This document shows, in pieces, positions 27,757 to 36,991 of a stretch of DNA of 36,991 nt. Source of the stretch: Proteiniphilum sp. Lineage in GTDB: Bacteria; Bacteroidota; Bacteroidia; Bacteroidales; Dysgonomonadaceae. Each line of letters begins with the position of its first letter. Position 1 is the first letter of the stretch. The translations under genes and the position numbers were made by a program. A model generated the notes under the pieces. It was not told the origin of the DNA. It did not search any database and worked only from the letters and a program-made list of their open reading frames with translations. Location of the stretch: NCBI GenBank assembly GCA_028709605.1, contig JAQVWR010000007.1:1-36991 (forward strand). Reading direction: 5' to 3'.

Positions 27757-28005
27757 TTAAAGAATGAAACCACACACTACGATGGCAAACAGGGCAACCC
27801 CTTCAATCAGTGCTGCCGAGATGATCATGGTGGTACGGATGTCGGAAGCCGCCTCCGGCTGACGGGCAATGCCCTCGAGGGCCGATTGTCCGATTTTCCC
27901 GATTCCAAAACCGGCTGCAAAAACGGCGATCGCTACACCTGCCGCCAATCCCAATGTGCTCAACGCTTCGTGTTGTATCTGCAACATAACTGATAATAAT
28001 TCCAT
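27757..28005 (-). CDS. atpE: ATP synthase F0 subunit c
   Basis: An 82-residue hairpin of two membrane helices joined by the polar loop ARQPEA (47-52). The ion-binding carboxylate is E68 in AALIEGVALFA. Compared with the Na+-binding c subunit of Ilyobacter, the Gln in helix 1 is replaced by Ile and the Ser/Thr after the Glu by Gly-Val, so proton coupling is more likely (inference). The ring of these subunits turns the rotor. The upstream 60 bp gap to atpB has no clear promoter. Confidence 0.96.
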   Translation of the reverse strand: MELLSVMLQIQHEALSTLGLAAGVAIAVFAAGFGIGKIGQSALEGIARQPEAASDIRTTMIISAALIEGVALFAIVVCGFIL

Positions 28006-28065
28006 AATCTTTTTTTTGAATGTTTAATCTGTTTATATCTGTACTTTCTCTGTTTGTGTATCGCT

Positions 28066-29181
28066 TTATTCGGCTTGATGTGCCGACTCACTGCTGACTG
28101 GCGGATGTGCTTCTACACGGGCCAGTCCGATGAATACGGCTGACAGCAGCGTGAAGACGTAGGCCTGGATAAAGGCGACCAGCAACTCCACAAAATCAAT
28201 GAAAACGGTGAATAAGACCGAAGCTGCCGTCATGGAAGCATTGATCGCGCTGCCCAGGCTTACCGAGATGAACACAAGGGAGGTCAGTCCCAGTACGATG
28301 GCATGTCCGGCCATGATATTGGCAAACAAACGGATCATGAGCGCAAAAGGCTTGGTGAATAACCCAACCACCTCGATCAACGGCATCAGCGGAAAAGGGA
28401 CCTTCAGCCATACCGGCACATCGGGCCAGAAAATCTCCTTGTAATATTCTTTCGACCCCGTGCAGTTTACGACCAGGAAGGTCGTGATGGCCAGGACCAT
28501 TGTGACCGCAATATTCCCGGTCACATTGGCCCCTCCGGGGAAGAGGGGGATCAACCCGATCAGGTTGTTTATCAGGATGAAGAAAAAGAGGGTCAGCAGG
28601 TAGGGGGTATAGCGTGCGTAATCCTTGCCCACTGCCGGCCTGATCAGCTCCTCCTGTAACATCACCACGAACATCTCCATCATGCCGGCAAAGCCTTTTT
28701 GTGGTTTCAGCGGGTCACGGCTGATGGCGCGGGCTACCCCGAGGATCAGCAGCATCAGCAACAGCGAGCTGAACAGCAGTGAGGCCGCATTTTTGGTCAG
28801 CGAGAGATCGAGCGGTCGGGTAACGTCCTCTCCCCCTGAGGCGATCTCCACAATCTTGCCGGCATACTTACCCTCCGCGCCGATCCGGAAACCCTGATAG
28901 CTGCTTTCTCCGTGAGAAAGCCTGGAGGAGAGAAAGAAATGCCACCCCGTGTGTTTGCTGTAGAGGATCACGGGAAGAGGCAGGGTGAGCTCTTTTGTGC
29001 CGTTGCTCACGATCTGCCATTCGTAAGTGTCGGCCAGATGATGCAAGATCATCTCCTTCACATTCAGCTCCTCCCGGTCGGCTGCCTCCTCATTGACCGG
29101 AAGAGCGGCAGCCGACAGCGACAGGGTGGAAAACAACAGTGCAAGGGATATGAATCCCGCTATGACCATGCTTCGTTTCAT
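28066..29181 (-). CDS. atpB: ATP synthase F0 subunit a
   Basis: A 371-residue channel subunit, longer than the roughly 270 of E. coli. The N-terminus is a signal-like hydrophobic segment (about 6-26) and a soluble exported stretch to about 130 containing YEWQIVSNGTKE, an extension known in Bacteroidetes. The channel core spans about 135-355. Essential Arg is R284 in FALMIRLFANIMAGH, with the conserved Asn nearby and a Gln in helix 5 (VAFIQAYVFTLL). The start codon overlaps the stop of the preceding small membrane protein gene (ATGA). Confidence 0.95.
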   Translation of the reverse strand: MKRSMVIAGFISLALLFSTLSLSAAALPVNEEAADREELNVKEMILHHLADTYEWQIVSNGTKELTLPLPVILYSKHTGWHFFLSSRLSHGESSYQGFRIGAEGKYAGKIVEIASGGEDVTRPLDLSLTKNAASLLFSSLLLMLLILGVARAISRDPLKPQKGFAGMMEMFVVMLQEELIRPAVGKDYARYTPYLLTLFFFILINNLIGLIPLFPGGANVTGNIAVTMVLAITTFLVVNCTGSKEYYKEIFWPDVPVWLKVPFPLMPLIEVVGLFTKPFALMIRLFANIMAGHAIVLGLTSLVFISVSLGSAINASMTAASVLFTVFIDFVELLVAFIQAYVFTLLSAVFIGLARVEAHPPVSSESAHQAE

Positions 29182-29605
29182 TGATTCACAGCCTCCTTAG
29201 GTGGTTTACAGTGATCTGCCTGATATTTGATATACTTCTCCATCCGCAGGTAGATACAGGTCTCCCAAACCAGATCGATCAGATAGAAGATGATGAAGAC
29301 AATCGCGAAGCTTCGTATATCCGACTGATGAATGAACCAGTATAGGAGGATGAGGATGAAAGAGGTGAATATCTTGATAATTTTCAATAACATATAGAGG
29401 TTGACCATTTTCGTCGGGTGGACAATCGCGGAGCGGCGGAACTGGCTGATAAAGAGAATCCCCAGAAGATAAAAAAAGAGAGGGATCACGAGATAGCCTC
29501 TGACCAGCAGTAACGGGAAAAAGGCGTTTAGCAGGAACCAGATTCCCACACCGGTGATTAGGATCATGACCGTGTGTAAAAGCAGAAAATGGATGATTAA
29601 CTTCT

Positions 29606-29609
<4 letters not shown>
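29178..29609 (-). CDS. Small membrane protein in the ATP synthase operon (AtpI-like position)
   Basis: A 143-residue protein with four predicted membrane helices (near 5-25, 30-55, 70-90 and 95-120) and a short charged tail. I do not recognise a named domain with confidence. Its place between epsilon and subunit a, and start/stop overlaps with both neighbours (ATGA-type), point to an AtpI-like role in assembly of the c ring or magnesium handling, which is inference. Bacteroidales ATP operons commonly hold such a gene. Confidence 0.72.
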
Positions 29610-31386
<1,777 letters not shown>

Positions 31387-31416
31387 TCAACAGGCCGGCG
31401 TACCGCCGACCGAGCA

Positions 31417-31432
31417 CAAAGATACAAAAATA
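31417..31432 (-). promoter_or_regulatory. Tandem -7 elements upstream of the ATP synthase operon
   Basis: On the minus strand two elements fit TAnnTTTG back to back: TATTTTTG (31432-31425) and TATCTTTG (31424-31417). They lie about 50 bp before the atpD start. The -33 region is T-rich without an exact TTTG. The tRNA-Thr gene lies upstream. Confidence 0.6.
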
Positions 31433-31507
31433 CGGGATGAAAAAAAAGTAAGAAAAAGTTCTGTTTTCAATAAGAACAGATCCCTGGCGACAACAGGGTC
31501 ATCTGGG

Positions 31508-31580
31508 AGCCACAAGCGAGGATCGAACTCGCGACCTACGCGTTACGAATGCGTTACTCTACCATCTGAGCTATTGTGGC
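31508..31580 (-). tRNA. tRNA-Thr (CGT)
   Basis: The minus strand folds into a cloverleaf: acceptor GCCACAA/TTGTGGC, D arm GCTC/GAGT, anticodon arm ACGCA TTCGTAA CGCGT with anticodon CGT (Thr, codon ACG), T arm GCGAG TTCGATC CTCGC, and discriminator T. The last anticodon stem pair is an A31-C39 mismatch. CCA is not encoded (CCC follows). It is read in the same direction as the ATP operon. Confidence 0.95.
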
Positions 31581-31594
31581 GTGAATTGCGACTG

Positions 31595-31626
31595 CAAAAG
31601 TAAACAAAATATTGACATCCGCCAAC
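31595..31626 (-). promoter_or_regulatory. Promoter of tRNA-Thr
   Basis: On the minus strand GTTG (31626-31623), a 20-bp spacer and TACTTTTG (31602-31595) match TTTG-N20-TAnnTTTG at all but one base. The expected start is about 8 nt before the tRNA. Confidence 0.65.
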
Positions 31627-31650
31627 CGACTCTCTGTTTTTTATTGCAAC

Positions 31651-31679
31651 AAAAACGGGCAGCATTCCTGCTGCCCGTT
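31651..31679 (-). terminator. Rho-independent terminator of secDF
   Basis: Minus-strand hairpin AACGGGCAGC/GCTGCCCGTT, a perfect 10-bp stem with a 6-nt loop, followed by a T run (the A run at 31651-31655 on the plus strand). It lies about 20 bp after the secDF stop. Confidence 0.92.
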
Positions 31680-31699
31680 CAATGATGGATTGAATCTGT

Positions 31700-34621
31700 T
31701 TATTTCTTTGCTTCTACTTGGTGCTTCTGTTGCTGGTTGCGCATGAAGGTGTAGGCTACCGGGGAGGCAACGAACAAGCTGGTCACGGTTCCCACCACCA
31801 CGCCGATCAACATGGCGAAGACGAAACTCCTTACCGCATCTCCTCCGAGGAAGAGGATACAGATGATCACTAAGATGGTGCTCAGGCCGGTGTTGATGGT
31901 ACGAGCCAGCGTGGCGTTCATGGAGTCGTTGAACAGCTCTCTCAGTCCCCGTTTCGGGTAGAGATGCATATATTCACGCACACGGTCGAACACCACTACT
32001 TTGTCGTTGATCGAGTAACCCACGATGGTGAGAATTGCTGCCACGAAAGTCTGGTCGAGCTCCATGGAGAAAGGCATCACTTTCCAGAGGAGGGAATAGA
32101 GACCAATCACGGAGAAGGCGTCAACTGCCAGTGCAGCAACGGTTCCCATGGAGAAGGACCAGTTGCGGAAGCGGAACAGGATATAGAGACCCATACAGAC
32201 CAGGGCGATGGCGAGGGCCAGGAAGGCATTGCGGATCATGTCCTCGGCAATGCTCGGCCCCACCTTCTGTGAGCTCTGGATATGGTCTTCAATGGATTGT
32301 CCGGGAGTGATAAATTTCTCCAGTCCCTGGCCCAGCAGATCGCGCAGCTCCTGTTCCACATTGTCTCCTTCGACGTCGATCATGTGGTTGGTGGAGATGC
32401 GCACCTGGTTGCTCGATCCGATGGTGATCACCCGTACCGATTCGCCGAAATAGGGGGTGAGGGCATCCTGTACCTCTCCGGTGTGTACCGGCTGGTCGAA
32501 CCGTACAATATAGTTGCGTCCGCCGGTGAAGTCAATTCCTACGTTCATCCCCAGGGAGAAGAATGAGATGATACTGATTACCACGAATGCTGCGATGACC
32601 ATCAGCACTTTCTTGCTGTTATGGATGAAATCATAACGGTATTCCTTGAAGATCGCTTTGGAGAACCCTGTATTGAAGGTGAGCTCCTGCCATTTTCCTT
32701 TTGCCAACTGGTTTTCATAAACCAGACGGGTGATGAAGACTGCCGTAAGGAACGACGACGCGATACCGATGATCAGCGTGATGGCGAATCCGCGGATGGC
32801 TCCCGAACCGAAGAGCCCCAGGATGATACCGGTGATGATGGTGGTCAGGTTGGAGTCGAGGATCGCCGAGAAGGCGTTCTTGTATCCGTCTTCCAGTGCA
32901 CGACGCAGCGTCTTGCCTGCTGCCAGCTCCTCTTTGATGCGTTCGTTGATCAGCACGTTGGCGTCGACCGCCATGGCGAGCGAAAGGATCATACCGGCGA
33001 TACCGGGCAGCGTGAGCACCGCCTGGAAGGCTGCCAGTGTCCCGAGAGTGAAGAAGAAGTTGAGGAGCAATGCTCCGTTGATCACCGTGCCCGGGATGAA
33101 CCCGTAGAGCATGATGGTGAAGATAAACAGCACGATCAGTGCAATCAAAAATGAGACGAACCCGTCCCTGATGGCTTCCTGACCGAGAGACGGTCCTACC
33201 ACATCCTCCTGTACGATACGTACGCCGGCCTGCATCTTACCTGACTTCAGCACGTTCTCAAGGTCTTGTGCCTCCTGGGGGGTGAAGTTGCCGGTGATGG
33301 AGGAGCGTCCTCCGTCGATGCGTCCGTTCACGGTGGGTGCGGAATAGACATAGCCGTCGAGCAGGATGGCGATCGATTTGCCGACCTCGGCACCTGTGAT
33401 GGTCGACCAGCGGCTGGCACCCGCGGCATTCATCGTCATGGAGACCTCCCAGGCCGACCCCTTTTGTCCCTGGTCGGCACGGGCATTGGTGACTACGTCT
33501 CCTTCGAGGGCGGGCCCGCGTTTACTGCCGTCACCCTTCAGTGCGAAGAGTTGGAAGTAAGTCTCACGCGTATCGACCGGTTTGAATCCCCATTTGAACT
33601 TTGCGTCGGCCGGGAAAATATCTTTGTATCGGTGCAACAGGTAGTTTACAGCTGCGGTGTCAAGCTTGGATACTGTGCCTACTACCGGGCCACCTGCGCC
33701 GCTCATGGCAAAGTAAGGTTCGTGGAAATACTCTGCGAAGCTTCTGGAGATTTGGATCTCCTCTTCTCCCTCCAAGGCCGGCAATGTGGCAGTGACGTCC
33801 GCTTTCAGGGAGTCTGCCGGTGCTGCTGTGGTGGTGTCGGTCAGTGCTGACCGCTTAGCCATGGCATACTCGGCCGAACGGGCATTCATCTCATTGAAGA
33901 ATGTCCCCAACTCATTGACATTGTAGGTCTTCCAGAACTCCAGATTGGCACTCCCCTGTAAAAGGTTGCGCACGCGTTCCGGCTCGGTGATGCCGGGGAG
34001 TTCCACCAGGATGCGCTCTGCACGGTCCAAGCGCTGAATATTGGGGGCTACCACACCGAAGCGGTCGATACGGGTGGCGAGCACGTTGAAGGAGTTGTCA
34101 GCCACACTTGCTAACTCTTTGCGCAATATCGAAATGACTTCATCGTTGGAGGCAGTGGGCTTCACCCTTTCGCTCATGGTGACGCTGTAGATATTGGCCA
34201 GTTTTCCTCCCGGATGGATCCGTTCATAGTTCTGCCGAAAGAGCGAGATAAAGTCGGACGAACTGCCACGGCGGTTCTGTAAGATGGTCTCGTTCAGTGC
34301 CTGGTTGAACTGAGGATCATCGGTGTTGGCCAGTGAACCGAGTACCTGGGCGGCATTGATCTCAAGGACCACATTCATCCCGCCTTTCAGGTCAAGGCCC
34401 AATCCGATCTCTTTCTCACGGATTTGTTTTAGTGTATAGTTCAGATACACTTTCTCGGTAGATAACGAATCAAGATACTGATTCTTTAGAGCTAAGTCTC
34501 CATTTGCGTATTGATCCGCCTTTTTGTTGTACTGCCTTCCTACCACGGTGAAAGACAGATAGAACAAACAGATCGCCGTCAGGATAATACTGAAGACTTT
34601 AATGAATCCTTTGTTTTGCAT
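31700..34621 (-). CDS. secDF: Fused protein translocase subunit SecDF
   Basis: A 973-residue fusion of SecD and SecF, common in Bacteroidetes. It uses the proton gradient to pull exported proteins through SecYEG. The SecD part has TM1 (near 8-28), the LGLDLKGGMNVVLEI motif near 73-87, a large P1 domain with an Ala/Glu-rich insert near 255-290, and a membrane bundle. The SecF part starts near 640, with the VGIDFTGGRNY motif after its first helix and a last helix bundle ending VASPVAYTFM. It is a single gene with a promoter element at 34725-34732 and a strong terminator. Confidence 0.97.
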   Translation of the reverse strand: MQNKGFIKVFSIILTAICLFYLSFTVVGRQYNKKADQYANGDLALKNQYLDSLSTEKVYLNYTLKQIREKEIGLGLDLKGGMNVVLEINAAQVLGSLANTDDPQFNQALNETILQNRRGSSSDFISLFRQNYERIHPGGKLANIYSVTMSERVKPTASNDEVISILRKELASVADNSFNVLATRIDRFGVVAPNIQRLDRAERILVELPGITEPERVRNLLQGSANLEFWKTYNVNELGTFFNEMNARSAEYAMAKRSALTDTTTAAPADSLKADVTATLPALEGEEEIQISRSFAEYFHEPYFAMSGAGGPVVGTVSKLDTAAVNYLLHRYKDIFPADAKFKWGFKPVDTRETYFQLFALKGDGSKRGPALEGDVVTNARADQGQKGSAWEVSMTMNAAGASRWSTITGAEVGKSIAILLDGYVYSAPTVNGRIDGGRSSITGNFTPQEAQDLENVLKSGKMQAGVRIVQEDVVGPSLGQEAIRDGFVSFLIALIVLFIFTIMLYGFIPGTVINGALLLNFFFTLGTLAAFQAVLTLPGIAGMILSLAMAVDANVLINERIKEELAAGKTLRRALEDGYKNAFSAILDSNLTTIITGIILGLFGSGAIRGFAITLIIGIASSFLTAVFITRLVYENQLAKGKWQELTFNTGFSKAIFKEYRYDFIHNSKKVLMVIAAFVVISIISFFSLGMNVGIDFTGGRNYIVRFDQPVHTGEVQDALTPYFGESVRVITIGSSNQVRISTNHMIDVEGDNVEQELRDLLGQGLEKFITPGQSIEDHIQSSQKVGPSIAEDMIRNAFLALAIALVCMGLYILFRFRNWSFSMGTVAALAVDAFSVIGLYSLLWKVMPFSMELDQTFVAAILTIVGYSINDKVVVFDRVREYMHLYPKRGLRELFNDSMNATLARTINTGLSTILVIICILFLGGDAVRSFVFAMLIGVVVGTVTSLFVASPVAYTFMRNQQQKHQVEAKK

Positions 34622-34724
34622 TTCAATATTACTTTTTATTTACAATTTATTCGTTTGCAGGTCGTTAACGGTTTATTATGAATGAAGATCGAGGCATATA
34701 GCATGCCCTCACAATTTTAGCGTG

Positions 34725-34732
34725 CAAATATA
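34725..34732 (-). promoter_or_regulatory. -7 promoter element for secDF
   Basis: The minus-strand TATATTTG fits TAnnTTTG and lies about 104 bp before the secDF ATG, giving a leader of about 95-100 nt. No TTTG is found at -33. Confidence 0.5.
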
Positions 34733-34758
34733 CGTTTTTTTTATCTTTTTAAGAACAT

Positions 34759-34796
34759 TATCGCCGGATTATTTTCTGAGAACTAATCCGGCGATA
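34759..34796. repeat. Perfect 13-bp inverted repeat after the M3 peptidase gene
   Basis: TATCGCCGGATTA (34759-34771) and TAATCCGGCGATA (34784-34796) are exact reverse complements with a 12-nt loop. It lies 27 bp after the peptidase stop on the minus strand and is probably its terminator, though no immediate U run follows. Confidence 0.7.
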
Positions 34797-34822
34797 GGGT
34801 CCTGCAAAAACAAGGTGACCGG

Positions 34823-36940
34823 TTACTCGATAAAACCTCTGTTCTTTAACAGGTAAACAGGATCGGGTTCCGCACCGCGGAACTTTTTATAGAGTTCCAT
34901 CGGATCGGCTGTATTCCCCTTTGAGAGGACATTGTTGCGGAAGAGACGGGCCGTTTCCTGGTCAAAGATGCCTTTCTCGGCGAAAGCCTGAAATGCATCG
35001 GCGTCCAGTACTTCCGACCAGAGATAGCTGTAGTATCCGGAGGCATATCCCTCTGCACTGCTGAAAATATGAGAGTAGTAGGTGCTTTTGTAGCGGGGGA
35101 TGATCTCGTCGATCAGTCCGATCTTGTTCATCGACGTTTTTTCGAAGGCGTTGACATCATATGCCTGCTGTTTCGTCTGGGTATGATAATCCATGTCGAG
35201 CAGCGCAGCCGCTACCAGTTCAGTGGTGGTGAAGCCCATGTTGAATTTGCCGGCAGCCTCGATCTTTTCGATCAGTGCGTCGGGGATCACTTCGCCCGTT
35301 TCATAATGCTTCGCATACATTTTCAGTACCTCCGGTTTGAGTGCCCAGTGCTCCATGATCTGTGAAGGCAGCTCCACAAAGTCGCGTGCCACGTTGGTGC
35401 CCGACAGGCCGTGATAGGTCACCTGTGAGAGCATGCCATGGAGGGCGTGGCCAAATTCGTGGAAGAGGGTTTCCACATCATCGAGCGACAAAAGGGAGGG
35501 AGTGTCGGCCAGTGGCTTGGTGAAGTTGCCCACGTTATAAACGATGGGTCGTATCTCTTCGCCATTCAGGGTGGTCTGTTCGCGGAAGTTGCTCATCCAT
35601 GCTCCGGCACGCTTGCCGGCACGGGGAAAATAGTCGGTGTAGAAGAGCGAGAGGTGCGATCCGTCGGCATCAGTCACTTCATATACCTCCACTTCGGGGT
35701 GATATATGGGGATATTGTCCAGTTTGCTGAAGTTGAGGCCATATAACTTGTTGGCTACCATGAAGACTCCCTCACGTACGTTTTCCATTTTGAAGTAGGG
35801 GCGCAGCTCCTCTTCGTTGAGTGCGAATTTTTCCTGACGTAGTTTTTCCGTGTAATACCACCAGTCCCACGAAGCCAGTTTAAATTTGCCGCCTTCCCTG
35901 TCGATGATGGACTGCAGTTCAGCTGCTTCTTTTTTGGCCTGCGGAAGCGCATACTTCCATACATCGTTCAGCAGCTTGTAGACGTTCTCTTCGTTTTTGG
36001 CCATCCGTTCCTCCAGCGCATAGGCGGCGAAGTCCTTGTATCCGAGCAGGTTGGACCGTTCCAGGCGGAGGTTCACGATCTCGCTGATCAGTGCCTTATT
36101 GTCATATTCATTGTCATGGTTGCCACGCATATACATTGCCTTGTAAAGCTTTTCCCGCAGGTCGCGGTTGTCGGCATACTGCAGGAAAGGGATCCAGCTG
36201 GGTTTGTGCAGGGTGAAGACCCACTTGCCTTCCTCCCCGGCAGCAGTTGCTGCTTCGGCCGCCGCGTTGACAACACTCTGGGGCAGTCCGGCCAGGTCAG
36301 CTTCGTTGTCGATCACCAGCTTGTAGTTATTGGTTTCTGTCAGCACATTGTTATTGAACTGAATGGTGAGTGCGGAGAGCTGCTTGTTGATCTCCCGCAG
36401 CCGTTCTTTGCCTGCCTTGTCGAGCATGATACCCGAACGGACAAAGTTCTTGTAGTTCACCTCGAGCAGCCGGAACTGTTCGGGGGTGAGGTCCAGTGAT
36501 GCTGCATTGTCGTACAATGTTTTGATGCGTTCGAACAGCTTTTCGTTCAGGCTGATGTTGTCGCTGTGGGCTGTCAGCTTGGGTGACATCTCTTCCTTGA
36601 TCTGCTGCATCTTCTCGTTGGTGTCGGTCCCCTCCAGTCCGTAGAAAACCGAAGAGACCCGCTCCAGGATGGACCCGCTGTTATCGAGTGCCAGCATGGT
36701 GTTCTCGAAGGTGGGTGCATCGGGGTTGTTGACGATGGCGTCAATCTCTTTTTCCTGCTGAGCCATGCCTGCTTCAAAAGCCGGTACATAATCCTCCACG
36801 GAGATTTTGTCGAAGGGAGGTGCGCCGTACGGGGTGTCAAATTCGCTCAGGAAGATGGCTCCCTTATCGGTGCCCTTTTCCCGGTTGTTACATGCCAGTA
36901 ATGCCATACATGCAAATGTGATTAATAATCCTTTTTTCAT
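34823..36940 (-). CDS. M3 family peptidyl-dipeptidase (Dcp-like), lipoprotein
   Basis: A 705-residue zinc metallopeptidase of the M3 (thimet/Dcp) family. The N-terminus is a lipoprotein signal with lipobox (MALLAC) and C17, so it is membrane-anchored in the periplasm or outer membrane, unlike the mainly cytoplasmic E. coli Dcp. The helical body is followed by the zinc site HEFGH (H494, E495, H498) and the third ligand E523 in RDFVELPSQIMEH. The C-terminal substrate part contains the SAEGYASGYYSYLWSEVLDAD segment in pieces. It removes C-terminal dipeptides from oligopeptides. The start is ATG 36940; no promoter is visible in the 51 bp left in the window. Confidence 0.94.
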   Translation of the reverse strand: MKKGLLITFACMALLACNNREKGTDKGAIFLSEFDTPYGAPPFDKISVEDYVPAFEAGMAQQEKEIDAIVNNPDAPTFENTMLALDNSGSILERVSSVFYGLEGTDTNEKMQQIKEEMSPKLTAHSDNISLNEKLFERIKTLYDNAASLDLTPEQFRLLEVNYKNFVRSGIMLDKAGKERLREINKQLSALTIQFNNNVLTETNNYKLVIDNEADLAGLPQSVVNAAAEAATAAGEEGKWVFTLHKPSWIPFLQYADNRDLREKLYKAMYMRGNHDNEYDNKALISEIVNLRLERSNLLGYKDFAAYALEERMAKNEENVYKLLNDVWKYALPQAKKEAAELQSIIDREGGKFKLASWDWWYYTEKLRQEKFALNEEELRPYFKMENVREGVFMVANKLYGLNFSKLDNIPIYHPEVEVYEVTDADGSHLSLFYTDYFPRAGKRAGAWMSNFREQTTLNGEEIRPIVYNVGNFTKPLADTPSLLSLDDVETLFHEFGHALHGMLSQVTYHGLSGTNVARDFVELPSQIMEHWALKPEVLKMYAKHYETGEVIPDALIEKIEAAGKFNMGFTTTELVAAALLDMDYHTQTKQQAYDVNAFEKTSMNKIGLIDEIIPRYKSTYYSHIFSSAEGYASGYYSYLWSEVLDADAFQAFAEKGIFDQETARLFRNNVLSKGNTADPMELYKKFRGAEPDPVYLLKNRGFIE

Positions 36941-36991
36941 AAAAAATAATATTTTGAACCGTTAAGCCGATAATTTACTTTGAATTTTTTC

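Larger units (their letters stand above)
34622..34822. other. Intergenic region between secDF and the M3 peptidase
   Basis: 201 bp without a gene. It holds the likely secDF -7 element (minus strand) and a perfect 13-bp inverted repeat at 34759-34796, which lies just behind the peptidase stop. No small ORF is convincing. Confidence 0.5.

Overview
The window looks like chromosomal DNA of a Bacteroidales bacterium. Evidence: repeated Bacteroidetes-type promoter elements (TAnnTTTG at -7, in the best cases with TTTG exactly 20 bp upstream), a fused SecDF, a VanZ/DUF4870 pair, and an F-type ATP synthase operon in the order atpD-atpC-(small membrane protein)-atpB-E-F-H-A-G. The protein texture suggests Dysgonomonadaceae relatives such as Proteiniphilum or Petrimonas, but that family-level placement is inference. 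Most of the window is core housekeeping sequence, not an accessory island.

Layout. 1-1903 (minus): the start of a CapA-like phosphatase and a CtpA-type S41 peptidase. 2079-3742 (plus): a VanZ-like protein, a SHOCT/DUF4870 membrane protein and FtsE. 3860-7509 (plus): pyrG and yidC, closed by a terminator. 7710-9334 (plus): a small acidic protein, an OmpA-like lipoprotein and a free methionine-(R)-sulfoxide reductase. 9344-9910: a tRNA-Gly locus with a strong promoter, partial tRNA copies, a terminator, and a structured segment that may be a group II intron remnant. 9911-12295 (minus): a TonB-dependent receptor. 12611-16745 (plus): a family 10-like glycosidase, a Fur-family regulator, purA and a membrane zinc metallopeptidase. 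16766-21341 (minus): a tricorn-type protease, an internally deleted alcohol dehydrogenase remnant and a YegS-like lipid kinase. 21451-24165 (plus): a HAD phosphatase, a sodium:solute symporter and engB. 24194-31368 (minus): the complete ATP synthase operon. 31508-36940 (minus): tRNA-Thr(CGT), secDF and a lipoprotein M3 peptidase.

Functional links. YidC, SecDF and the ATP synthase form a membrane-biogenesis and energy theme, since YidC and Sec insert ATP synthase membrane subunits. pyrG and purA supply nucleotides. Several exported peptidases (S41, tricorn, M3) and the TonB receptor fit a peptide-using fermenter; this is inference.

The least ordinary stretch is 9340-9910. There an exact copy of the 5' half of tRNA-Gly, ending right after the anticodon, precedes the intact gene, and a possible group IIC intron relic directly follows the terminator. 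Other oddities are a dehydrogenase reduced in frame to its two ends, a tRNA-Thr with an A31-C39 mismatch, and a possibly leaderless fur mRNA. I did not find a convincing new multi-gene system.
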